DNA of 64,000 nucleotides, taken from Brevibacillus antibioticus (GTDB taxonomy: Bacteria > Bacillota > Bacilli > Brevibacillales > Brevibacillaceae). Below, piece after piece: positions 26,901 to 35,100 of this stretch. Positions within the stretch are counted from its first letter, which is position 1. Each line of letters begins with the position of its first letter. The stretch lies in contig NZ_SZNK01000001.1 in assembly GCF_005217615.1 (NCBI RefSeq), positions 4,897,001 to 4,961,000 of the forward strand, in the 5' to 3' direction. The position numbers and the translations under genes are program-made. The notes beneath the pieces were generated by a model, which was given only the letters and a program-made list of their open reading frames with translations, searched no databases and had not been told where the DNA came from.

Positions 26901-27192
26901 TTCGGATTCCATATCGGAGCAAGCTTCTTGAAACTTGCTCAAGCTGCTCACGGTCAGACTGCTCCAGTTTGCTTAGCGATTCAAGCAACGAAGGACTGGC
27001 AACGGCAAGGCACTCTCGAATGATGGCTTGTTTTCTTGGATCGAGATTTTCCAGTTTCCAATCGGAATGACATAACTCTAAAAACATATCTATAGGCAAC
27101 AATGGCGTTCGAAGCATGAAAAAATCCATCGTTCGAAAAAAGGATCGGGATTCTTTCTTTGCGTGTTTTTTCACTTTTGACTGACGTTCCAC
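23971..27192 (-). CDS. lanB: Class I lantibiotic dehydratase
   Basis: About 1073 residues, the length of full NisB-type enzymes. The N-terminal glutamylation part includes SRSFFRTMDFFMLRTPLLPIDMF and SRSLLRYGIRMSTRSTPFGLFSG. The C-terminal elimination (SpaB_C) part begins near GSDWLFYKLYCDETRMDEFI and has VFFMRYTDPKPHIRLRF. The enzyme uses glutamyl-tRNA to activate Ser/Thr and eliminates glutamate to form dehydroamino acids. I use the GTG at 27192, which follows AAAAGGAGGG at 8 nt; the open frame upstream crosses the hairpin region and lacks a site. It is expressed behind lanA. Confidence 0.93.
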   Translation of the reverse strand: MERQSKVKKHAKKESRSFFRTMDFFMLRTPLLPIDMFLELCHSDWKLENLDPRKQAIIRECLAVASPSLLESLSKLEQSDREQLEQVSRSLLRYGIRMSTRSTPFGLFSGIACGYFDSNTNLLVNKMEQHTKRSRPDMEWLLKIIQSLEENLDVVKQLRIQANTMSEVVGNRLSLPYITRYGQNHNGYQIENSSIAMNDLIALVLQNAREPILFMELLQIIKQSYPDTEDSRIESFLFQLVKNEFLFTSLRPHLTHSSPFDHLLAVLDRVEGIDELYQQLLSIRQEIIAYDQLKIGEGEAHFLSTLSKMKSVESSSSQLQVDLSLSTEQVTLPKSIAKDLSKAAELLWRLSPTHVGWPHLAEYKDSFIERYGFEREVPLLDLLDENRGLGAPATYENPMSKRNYTPSSHDKINEKILLQLLSHSLLTGCKEIELTDDLIEKLEPVSPKWEHVPLSMELYASLFAPSPEAMDNGDFTIHIGGNTGSTLAGKSFGRFTDMLGESFEEKLEQINQEHQKAYPDSIFAEVVYFPRHGRITNVVLSKSKRKYEILIGAPSTEHHSLNIPLSDLVVGATSDSFYLKSRSMNKEVIPVTGHMLNYVGSVPNVYRFLCELGMAKQRNWMPFSWGSFRHAPVLPRLRYGKIILVPATWNVDPALLSVSKKDGKEDWMEAVQIWKRQYQVPDYVYITDHDNKMLLDLKSERHLTELIRELQKLKSGEALVLTEVGAELKDCVVEGEDGAFHMECVFPLVKNTPVEASVTESVSVATGVQPRRAFISDQERLKMPGSDWLFYKLYCDETRMDEFIAFPLQILCEAMHAKGACQKVFFMRYTDPKPHIRLRFQATSIEGLQSIFSEMYPWTYEMQKQGYLSKTTIDTYDPEIERYGGPQLIPLAEELFSMDSIVVAQWLQLHRTKQMNIPLEKVAVISIIDLLHQFLHTIDEKLSFLNRIISYKAYLDDFRTDREFYLKAGRYTNDWQELKLLEGGSVLHQLFQVRSEAINNFSTVMHSLKAQSELYNSQEQIIGSIIHLHINRLLGVNREQERKVMTLARHTLHNLRYFLLQEESHTKETAHAF

Positions 27193-27222
27193 CTTAGATC
27201 CCTCCTTTTGTAAATGGGGAAA

Positions 27223-27297
27223 GGATAGTAAATGCTGGTGGTAGAAACGTCTTGCACCACGCATTTACTATCCATATAGCTGGGGCTACTGCCCCAG
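27223..27297 (-). promoter_or_regulatory. Two stem-loops between lanA and lanB
   Basis: In transcription order, CTGGGGC/GCCCCAG (27280-27297, 4-nt loop) comes first. A long stem follows, formed by 27223-27240 and 27255-27273: 13 bp GGATAGTAAATGC, a one-base bulge, then TGGTG/CACCA. No strong T run follows either. They may protect the lanA mRNA 3' end or limit read-through into lanB. Confidence 0.7.
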
Positions 27298-27301
27298 AAG
27301 A

Positions 27302-27580
27302 TTTGTGCTCCACATTGGTTTTTAGTTGGACGTTATCCTATTTCTCGTCGGAGAATGGGCAACCTGGTGTACACATAGCCGTACATACGCAAGTGCAAGT
27401 GCTTCTGCAAGTTACTCTGGTAACCCAGCACAATGTAGTTCTTACCGTGTTAGGTTCAGCGTCATTAGAGCCTACTGCGTTTACTTGTACATCCAAATCA
27501 AACATGTCTTTGTTCATTTCCGGTTCCCCCAATTTTTAATAGTTTTAGATGAGTATAGAGCTGACAATGTGGAGCACAAA
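27302..27580. repeat. Perfect 16-bp inverted repeat bracketing lanA
   Basis: TTTGTGCTCCACATTG at 27302-27317 and its exact complement CAATGTGGAGCACAAA at 27565-27580 flank the whole lanA gene (27338-27517). In the lan mRNA the 5' leader could pair with the sequence after lanA. Confidence 0.85.
27338..27517 (-). CDS. lanA: Class I lantibiotic precursor peptide
   Basis: 59 residues. The ATG at 27517 lies 8 nt after GGGGG. The leader has the class I FDLD box (residues 6-9, equal to FNLD in nisin). The core probably follows Arg26 (EPNTVR), giving 33 residues starting TTLCWVTRV. The core has 7 Cys and 10 Ser/Thr. From residue 40 Thr and Cys alternate in units T42xxC45, T46xxC49 and T50-PG-C53; the last matches the CTPGC of nisin rings A/B, which binds lipid II pyrophosphate in nisin. 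Here it is near the C-terminus. Identification rests on the leader box and on the adjacent lanB, lanC and lanT. Confidence 0.92.
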   Translation of the reverse strand: MNKDMFDLDVQVNAVGSNDAEPNTVRTTLCWVTRVTCRSTCTCVCTAMCTPGCPFSDEK

Positions 27581-28399
27581 GAGTAATGGGTAGAGGAAAA
27601 TATACCCAGTTATTCCAAAGTGATTAAAACAAATATTCTGATAAAATTCAACGCAACATTTTCAACATTTTTCGATATATCTTAAAATTTGGAATAAAAC
27701 ATTAGTTTGCTGAAAAAATATACCATCGATGATTTATGGAATGGATATAGAGATTTAATTCCAAATACGGAGGGGGTTGATTAGGGAACGAGTAATAAGC
27801 CCTTGGTGGGATCTCAGCAAGGTTTTTTATGCAGCACGCAAGCTCGACAAAAGTGTTGTAAATGAGAAAAAATTTTAAAAGAACTACATGAATTTGTATT
27901 TGTATAAAGTTATTTCGTGATAAGAAATAATCGAAAAATGTCGAATAATGAATGGAAGAATAACTCATAAAAAAAGATTAATCGAGTAATTTCGAGGTGT
28001 TTTACCAGAAAATTACACATCAAGAGGAATTCTGCGAAAGAATTGCTTACAGGAAAAAAGTAAGGCAGGCTTGGCTCCGAGTCGTACGATGAAATCAAAG
28101 GGGAAGATCCATCGTGTCGAAAACAATCGGAACCTGGGCGAGGGGAGCTTAGCCGTACTAAAAGAAGCGGACCATGCGTATAAGATGGCGAGGAAAATAC
28201 GTCTCCAGCATACTGGGGATGCCTTCCAGGCGAATCTCGTGCCACTTAAGAGGAATTAGGAGTCAGCCTTTAAAACGGTTGATCGGAGAGCTCTTAAATA
28301 AGAATACATCTTCAATGTATATATTAGCCTAAGGGCAAAAACACTATTACAGCATATATTAATATAACGATGATCTTCTTTATTTGGGAGTGAAATATT
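27518..28399. other. Long non-coding region between lanA and the exosporium-like genes
   Basis: 880 bp, AT-rich near lanA. It contains the right arm of the inverted repeat, a putative lanA promoter, and between 28030 and 28260 a block of higher GC with broken frames on both strands that may be a gene remnant. I could not identify that remnant. Before 28400, GCATATATT (28353-28361) could serve as a sporulation-type -10. Confidence 0.5.
27623..27651 (-). promoter_or_regulatory. Putative sigma-A promoter of the lantibiotic operon
   Basis: On the minus strand TTGAAT (27646-27651) and TTTAAT (27623-27628) are separated by exactly 17 bp, about 105 bp upstream of the lanA start. The match is moderate and rests on position. 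Confidence 0.45.
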
Positions 28400-29491
28400 G
28401 TGAAAACTCCATGGATTAATTATACGAAGATGGAGCAGATAAATTTAAAACAAAAGAATAGTAAAAACACTAGGATACCGACAAAAAAAGAAATCGGTCT
28501 AAAAAAAAATAAAAAGAATGATGGCAAACAGCGAATGGATGTGAAAAATCGCAGAGCTGGAAACTATCATTATTGTCAAATAGATATGAATTCTGATTGT
28601 AACGACAACTCTCAGGACGATGAGTTTCCTGTTTCTGATAATGTTATAGAAGTGGAGGATTCCAAAGATATTGAGCATGTTTCTCAAATTGAGCAAGTCG
28701 ACGAACCGACTAATGATCCACAAATCGAATCGTTACAATGTGGAAGAATCCATTCGCTAACAACTAAAAGCCCATTCTCGACTATTGTAAAAATTAAAGA
28801 TTTTCTTCATCCCCCCATTTTTGGCGGTACAGATCAAAATACAATTGAATTTATAGACCCAAATAATAAACACTGGCCTCAATTAGATACAAAGCTAGTC
28901 AATAGTACAGCTCATTATCAGGAGGAGATTTTGGGTCGTTTAATTCATTCTAAAATTTCTGGAAGTATATTTTTAACTAATACTGTTCACGAGCTTGATG
29001 ATAATAAACAAAATAATCTATATCATGCTTTTGCAGCTCCCATCCATGACTCGCCAGTTACAATTTCAGCAGAAACAAATAATACAACCTGTCCTGCTCA
29101 TCATTTCATAAATATCAGGGTCCCAGTTATTGTAGGAGAATATATGGTTGAGATACCTCTAGATGAGGAGATTATGTTTGAAGAAGAGATACTGGGTATT
29201 AAAGGAATCTCAAATGAGGTAATCCTTAAAGAGTGCAGATTGGTTCCTACTCAATTTCATCCATCATTAGGGGAAGGAACTAGAAAAGCCCGGGAAGGAG
29301 ATTTATTCCTGGAGGGATATTTACATCAGAATATCGAGTATTCTGTCGCTAACAAAACAAATGGTACTACAATTCAAAAAGAGTCAGTAATGAATTTTTA
29401 TCAATTACATCAAAAAATTGTAGTGGAATTAATTGTTCACATACTACAAATTCAACCGGTTCGAATCAGTTGTGATGGCACTAAAATTTAG
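28400..29491 (+). CDS. Exosporium/spore-coat-like protein, CsxC-like
   Basis: 363 residues from a GTG preceded by GGGAGTG. The first 110 residues are lysine-rich then acidic and look disordered. The rest resembles the next protein: INIRVPVIVGEYMVEIPLDEEI, then RLVPTQFHPS, and GYLHQNIEYSV, and a final QKIVVELIVHILQIQPVRI. The VPV-core and RKNIEYA-type motif recall CsxC-like and SPOCS/DUF3794-type spore envelope proteins, which supports a spore surface role. That assignment is by pattern only. The basic N-terminus may bind other coat proteins. Confidence 0.6.
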   Translation: MKTPWINYTKMEQINLKQKNSKNTRIPTKKEIGLKKNKKNDGKQRMDVKNRRAGNYHYCQIDMNSDCNDNSQDDEFPVSDNVIEVEDSKDIEHVSQIEQVDEPTNDPQIESLQCGRIHSLTTKSPFSTIVKIKDFLHPPIFGGTDQNTIEFIDPNNKHWPQLDTKLVNSTAHYQEEILGRLIHSKISGSIFLTNTVHELDDNKQNNLYHAFAAPIHDSPVTISAETNNTTCPAHHFINIRVPVIVGEYMVEIPLDEEIMFEEEILGIKGISNEVILKECRLVPTQFHPSLGEGTRKAREGDLFLEGYLHQNIEYSVANKTNGTTIQKESVMNFYQLHQKIVVELIVHILQIQPVRISCDGTKI

Positions 29492-29630
29492 GCGATCACG
29501 GAATTAAACACCCACTTATATAAAATGGGTATGTTGTCTAAGAGATTTGCCCTTACTAAAAAAGGAATGCGGAATATAGTGTTATCGAGTTTAAAAAACT
29601 CAAATTGAAAATTGGAGTTGATTTCCAATT

Positions 29631-30380
29631 ATGAGTAATGTCAATCCAAATCAAGTGACCCCCGCATGTCCAGTATTTTCGACAGAACAAATTCCATTAA
29701 CCGTCGAACCAACCACGATCATTTCTCAAGCAGCTGCACCAACCATTAAGGTTCCAGTTGTACTTGTAGAGCCAACACTTCAAATCGTTGTAGAAGCAAA
29801 TATTCCACTTAACCCACCAGCAACTGAGATTAAGAGAGTGGTAAAACATGTATTCCTCAATCAGGTTAAACTTGTTCCTGTCGCATTTCAGCGTATTGGT
29901 ACTACTGACTTTTTCAATGTTACAAGAGCCAAGTTATTTGTAGCAGGATTCATTCGTAAAAACATTGAATATGCTGGTGCTGGATGTAGTGGAGCACTTC
30001 AAGATGTCATTGCGGATGTTTCGTTTACAGGTTTTGCTGACATCAGAACATTTTTAACAAGGCCAATTATTGGTGTTTCTGAGGCGAGTAAAGCATTTTT
30101 CCTCAATGACACGGATGGTCAGGTTCCACGTTTGGATAAAAATTTCTTCCAAAATCTCGTTAAATACAACGAACAACCATTTGGTGAGTTGGTAGCTGCC
30201 AACTTCTATGAACTTGATTTTTCACCGGTTCCAGCAACACCTGAGGGAACGTTTACTAGCCTGACTGAAAAAATTGTCCTAGACCTTACTGTAAAAGTGT
30301 TGCAAACACAACAGCTATTGGTTGCTGCTACGCAACAAATTACAATTCCTCCTGCGGGTACAGTTGGTTGTGATGAATAA
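29631..30380 (+). CDS. Exosporium/spore-coat-like protein, CsxC-like paralog
   Basis: 249 residues with IKVPVVLVEPTLQIVVEANIPL, HVFLNQVKLVPVAFQRI, KLFVAGFIRKNIEYAG and a terminal EKIVLDLTVKVLQTQQLLV. These line up with the protein encoded just upstream, so the pair arose by duplication and divergence. Such proteins are made in the mother cell and assembled on the spore surface in Bacillales and Clostridia. Scattered cysteines (CP, GCSG, GCDE) could cross-link. No signal peptide is present, as expected for mother-cell coat proteins. The gap to the upstream gene (140 bp) may hold its own promoter. Confidence 0.65.
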   Translation: MSNVNPNQVTPACPVFSTEQIPLTVEPTTIISQAAAPTIKVPVVLVEPTLQIVVEANIPLNPPATEIKRVVKHVFLNQVKLVPVAFQRIGTTDFFNVTRAKLFVAGFIRKNIEYAGAGCSGALQDVIADVSFTGFADIRTFLTRPIIGVSEASKAFFLNDTDGQVPRLDKNFFQNLVKYNEQPFGELVAANFYELDFSPVPATPEGTFTSLTEKIVLDLTVKVLQTQQLLVAATQQITIPPAGTVGCDE

Positions 30381-30394
30381 GTTTTAATCTAAGA

Positions 30395-30440
30395 AGGTTA
30401 TTCCCCATCGGCCAAAATGGTCGGGGGAATGACCTTTTTT
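30395..30440 (+). terminator. terminator after the exosporium-like pair
   Basis: AGGTTATTCCCC (30395-30406) pairs with GGGGAATGACCT (30424-30435) with one G-U pair; TTTTTT follows. Confidence 0.9.
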
Positions 30441-30631
30441 CATTCGGTTCACGATCGAATACTAGATTTGCTCCAGATTTATTGGAGATATGCGAGAAAG
30501 GTGCTGCCGCGCCTCCTTTTCTTTCAAAATAAGTTCGGTTTAAGGCATGTGCCGTTACCAGGTCTAGTGTCCCCACATAGGAATAAGCAGATGAGAAAAG
30601 CTTACTCCAGAACGAGGTGGGTGAAGATTCG

Positions 30632-30995
30632 ATGGCACAAAAACGGAAAAAAGCACGTACACGTTTGACCGGTAGGATTGTGTTGCCGGGCAACCCGTCT
30701 TACAATTCGGTGCCAAAGTTTGGGTGGTGCAGGAAGCGCAGTGAGCCGGGTCTCCCCAACTGCAACGGCCTATCCTCATCGGAAGGCAGAAACGATCTAT
30801 GAGCTGTCGGCGCGATGGAGGAATGGCAACGAGCAACAACGGAATATTCAGTGGGTGAAAAGGTTCCGCAGAGCGCTACGTCCTTTCGTCGTTGGGGATT
30901 ATGTGAACTTTGCCAGATTACAGCGAGTGAAACGAAAGTACGATCCGCATAATGTGTTTCGTTTTGCCCAGAGTATTCCGGTGGGTAGCAGGTAA
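30632..30995 (+). pseudogene. Collapsed FAD-linked oxidase (berberine-bridge type) pseudogene
   Basis: The beginning, MAQKRKKARTRLTGRIVLPG followed by NPSYNS, matches the N-terminus of FAD-binding BBE-like oxidases. After a frame change near 30715 the reading frame gives GGAGSAVSRVSPTATAYPHR, then IQWVKRFRRALRPFVVGDYV and KRKYDPHNVFRFAQSIPV, the C-terminal BBE domain. Some 300 residues of the centre, including the FAD-attachment segment, are missing. A second small deletion appears to join GDYVNF directly to ARLQRVKRKY, removing the usual NWPxAYYGxNF stretch. No function is expected. The surrounding 700 bp hold no intact gene. Confidence 0.75.
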
Positions 30996-31169
30996 GCAAA
31001 TCAACAAGGAACATGCTGCGGCGTACTCCTTTTTTATTTTTTTCTGATAGGCGGCAAGTTATTGGAGGAGGTTGGTCTAGAGGTATTGAATTGCTATTTG
31101 GCAGGATTGTTCTAGTAAATTGGAGCATATTAAAATCGGACATTTTGTATTGATTAGGAGAGAGCAGCC

Positions 31170-32027
31170 ATGCATGATAAGCCAATTACGGTGCCAGACC
31201 ACACGGCGTTGCGGGTAGCGTTGTGGCGGGCATTGCACGTACAGATCGATTCTCTACCACATGTACTGGAAGACGAGATTGGTCTGCGGCTGGCGGCCCC
31301 GGAAGACGACTGGCGCCAACGCCCTGACATGGACCCAGAGAGTACGAGCGGATTCCGAGCATCTATCGTGGCCCGTGCCCGTTTTATAGAGGACTTGGTC
31401 ACTGAACAGCTCGGCCACGGCGTCACGCAGTACGTCATCCTTGGAGCTGGCCTCGACACCTTTGCTCAGCGCCGACCGGAGATCGCTTCCCAGATGCGAA
31501 TTTTCGAGGTTGACCAGCCAGATACGCAGAACTGGAAGAGGCATCGCCTGCAAGAGCTTGGCTTTGGCATCCCCGAGTGGCATCGACTCGTGCCTGTTGA
31601 CTTCGAGGTAGGTGGGGCTTGGTGGGAGCAACTAAAGGTCGCTGGCTTTGACGCTAGTCAACCAGCTGTGGTGGCATCCACCGGCGTCACCCAGTACCTT
31701 ACCAAGGATGCGATTGTGGCTACGTTACGCCAAGTAGCGATGCTTGCTCCAGGCTCCACGCTGGCTATGACGTTCTTGCTCCCCTTTCATGTCAAAGAAA
31801 CGGAGAAGCGTCCTGAGGTTGAAGAGGCGGAAAAAGGAGCGCGAGCAAGCGGTACGCCTTTTATCAGCTTCTTCACACCACCGGAGATGCTGGCCCTAGC
31901 CCGCGAGGCTGGTTTCCGGGAAGCCCGTCATGTATCCTCGGCAGAACTTAATCAGCGCTACTTCACCGACCGCACCGATGATCTTCGGCTGCCAAGCGGC
32001 GAGGAATTCCTGGTAGCCACTACATAG
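31170..32027 (+). CDS. SAM-dependent methyltransferase, TIGR00027 family
   Basis: 285 residues of the class I methyltransferase type related to leucine carboxyl methyltransferases. The SAM-binding motif I is TQYVILGAGLDTFAQR (residues 88-103), acidic motif II is IFEVDQPDTQNWKR, and STGVTQYLTKDAI follows. The family methylates small molecules, often polyketide- or peptide-like in actinomycetes; the substrate here is unknown. Codon use is visibly richer in G and C at third positions than in neighbouring genes, and it sits beside a decayed gene, both consistent with acquisition by transfer. A GGAGAGAG site precedes the ATG. Confidence 0.88.
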   Translation: MHDKPITVPDHTALRVALWRALHVQIDSLPHVLEDEIGLRLAAPEDDWRQRPDMDPESTSGFRASIVARARFIEDLVTEQLGHGVTQYVILGAGLDTFAQRRPEIASQMRIFEVDQPDTQNWKRHRLQELGFGIPEWHRLVPVDFEVGGAWWEQLKVAGFDASQPAVVASTGVTQYLTKDAIVATLRQVAMLAPGSTLAMTFLLPFHVKETEKRPEVEEAEKGARASGTPFISFFTPPEMLALAREAGFREARHVSSAELNQRYFTDRTDDLRLPSGEEFLVATT

Positions 32028-32155
32028 AGAAAACTGCATACAACTCCATTTGAAAAGCTACGGTATTTCTCAGATAACCGCAGCTTTTTCCATGACAACT
32101 GTATTTCTCCAGATTCTTTTTGGATGTCTAAGAAGAAAATGATTAGGAGAGTCAA

Positions 32156-35100
32156 ATGAAAAAGGGCTATGTCCTACTATTACTAGGATTAGTAGTAATG
32201 ATCTTATCAGGTGCGCGTATTTTGTGGATGGAATCATTTCGTGATCAACAAGCGTCGATTAAGAATGGGCAATTCGATTTGCGTGAGTGGAATGCAGAAG
32301 ATGGCGACATTCTCTTACTCGATGGGGAGTGGGAGTTTTATCCCTCAAAATGGTTGATAGACGACAGACGGCAACATGGAGTAGACGAGAAGGAGCCAGC
32401 GCTTATTCAGGTTCCGGGAAAATGGAATGAAGCTCTGCATGCTGACAAGTCAACTCCATACGGATTTGCTTCGTATCGCTTGCGTTTGTATGTAAATCCT
32501 GAAAAGAACCTGAATTATAGTATTCGTGTACCCAGCGTGCGTACGGCATCAGAATTATATGTAAATGGCCGATTGCTAGCTCAATCGGGACGCGTGGCGG
32601 AATCGGAGGATGCATACCTTGCGAAGAACCTGCCTTATACGACAACCTTTACGGCAGACGAAAACGGCGTAATTGATCTGGTGATTCAGGCGGCAAATTA
32701 TGTGGATAGTCGAGGCAGCGGCATTGTGCGATCCATTAAATTTGGAACAGAAGAAGCCATTACAAGGGAAATGAAAATCTCCATTTCTACGCAGCTTCTA
32801 GCAGCTGTTATCTTTCTTATGCATTCTATGTATGCGCTTATTTTGTTTTTGCTAGGAAATAAGGAAAAGAAGCTACTTTATTTTTCCTTGGTGACATTAT
32901 GTAGCGCACTTACTAGTGTGTTCAGTAATGATGAGAAGTTGTTCCACCAATTATTCTACATTGGGATTGATTGGGATTTTCGGCTAGCGAATATTGCTCT
33001 CGTTATTGGCGCCTATGCGTTGTTGGCGTGTACGAATCATCGCGAACTCCCTTATTGGAGCAGGGTGTATCCTGTATATAGGGTAATGAATTTAGGGACT
33101 GTTGGGATTACGATGTTTTTAGCCCCTCATCAGGTGATTATGCTCTTCCCTGTATATTTTCTATTAGGTGGGATTGCAGCAGGAATTACGATGATTGCCA
33201 TCTTTAAAAAAGTCATCAAGGATATTAAGAGCAATCTTTTACTGCTTTTTTCTATTCTTGCGTTGACTCATCACTTTATTTGGACGTTAATCTGGCGGGA
33301 AAGCGGTTTGAGTCTGGTCTACTACCCGTTTGATATGATTATTTCGATGGGGTGCCTAGCCTCTGTATGGTTTAAGGATTACTTTAACATGCATGCCAAC
33401 ACGAAAGAGATTGCCGCAACCTTAGAAAGAATGAATGACCATAAGGATCAATTTCTGGCCAACACTTCACATGAATTTAAAAATCCGCTACATAGCATTC
33501 TGAACATGTCACAATCCGTTTTAAATAGGGAGAGACATTTGTTGCAGGAAAGGAGTATCAAAGAGCTTGAAACGGTTTTATCTGTCGGACGACGGCTGAC
33601 ATTGATATTAAATGATTTGATTGATGTGATGAGTTTACAGGAAGGCAACCCGCGCCTACAGAAAAAAGTCATATGGATTCAGCCCATCGTGATCGGGGTA
33701 CTTGATATGCTGCAATTTAACGCAGAATTGAAGTCTGTAAAAATCGCAAATCAAATCCCTGAAGATTTTCCTCCCGTACACGCAGATGAGAACCGTGTGA
33801 TTCAAATCGTTTTCAACTTACTTCATAATGCTGTGAAATATACGAATGAAGGGATCATTTCGATTCAAGCTTTTGCCAAGGACGGAAGAGCCTTTATTGT
33901 GATTCATGATACAGGGATTGGAATAGATGAAGACATGCAGAAGCGCTTATTCCGTCCGTACGAGCAAGCCAGCACGAGCGAGACTATGATTGAAGGTGGC
34001 TTTGGGTTGGGCCTGAGTATAAGCAAGCAGTTGGTTGAGCTCCATGGAGGTACGTTGGAGATGTCTTCTGTTTTAGGGGAAGGCTCAACATTTACCTTTT
34101 CGTTAAAGCTGGCACATGGGGAAGCGGAGGAAGAGGTAGCGGTAGCGGTAGCGGTTGCTCGCTCATTCGAACCGTCAGTCATACAGTCTATACCGATTCA
34201 GGAAAAAGTGGAGATCCCTTTGGCTACGAAACTAACAGCTTTATTAGAAGGGAATCGCAATTGTCCGCGCCTATTAATTGTGGATGATGACCCTGTTAAC
34301 CTTCAGGTGCTGGAAGCCATACTACCTCCAGACGAGTATGATGTAACAATGGTGACGAGTGGGAAGGAAGCATTAGCGATATTGGATACAAAGGAATGGG
34401 ATCTGGTCATCTCCGATATTATGATGCCGCAGATGTCCGGTTATGAGCTGACACGAATGATTCGCGAGCGGTTTACACTTACAGAGCTCCCTGTGTTGCT
34501 CCTTACCGCAAGAAGCCAACCAAAAGATATTCAAAGTGGTTTTTTAGCGGGAGCAAACGATTACGTGACTAAACCAGTAGAAGGAATGGAAATAAAATCG
34601 CGGATTGAGGCTCTCACTACGATTAAACATTCTGTTCGGGAACAACTGCGATTAGAAGCAGCATGGCTGCAAGCGCAAATCCAGCCTCATTTTTTATTTA
34701 ATACGTTGAGCGCTGTAACAGCTTTAAGTGAAATCAATTTGGATAAGATGCGTGATTTGCTTTACGAGTTTAGCAATTTTTTGAGACATAAATTCAAATT
34801 TGAAGATATGGACGGGCTTGTTCCGATCGAAACGGAGCTAAGTCTGGTGCGCTCTTACCTATATATTGAAAAGGTTCGGTTTGAAGAAAGGCTGCAAGTT
34901 ACTTGGGAGATAGATGACTGTGGGGATGTAAAAATCCCTTTTCTTACGATCCAGCCTCTCGTTGAAAATGCGATCATACACGGTGTGATGAACCGCATTC
35001 GTGGGGGGAAAATTAAGATTCGGATATCTGTCCAGGAAACGCATGCAGAAATAACCGTTGAAGATGATGGGATCGGAATGGACGAAGATCAATTACAACG

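Noticed and set aside
27910-28259. Overlapping frames on both strands in the lanA upstream region
   Set aside because: No ribosome sites, odd composition, no family pattern.
34900-35100. Second receiver domain at the end of the hybrid kinase
   Set aside because: The region is the HATPase of the LytS-type kinase (QPLVENAIIHGV, DDGIGMDE), not a receiver.
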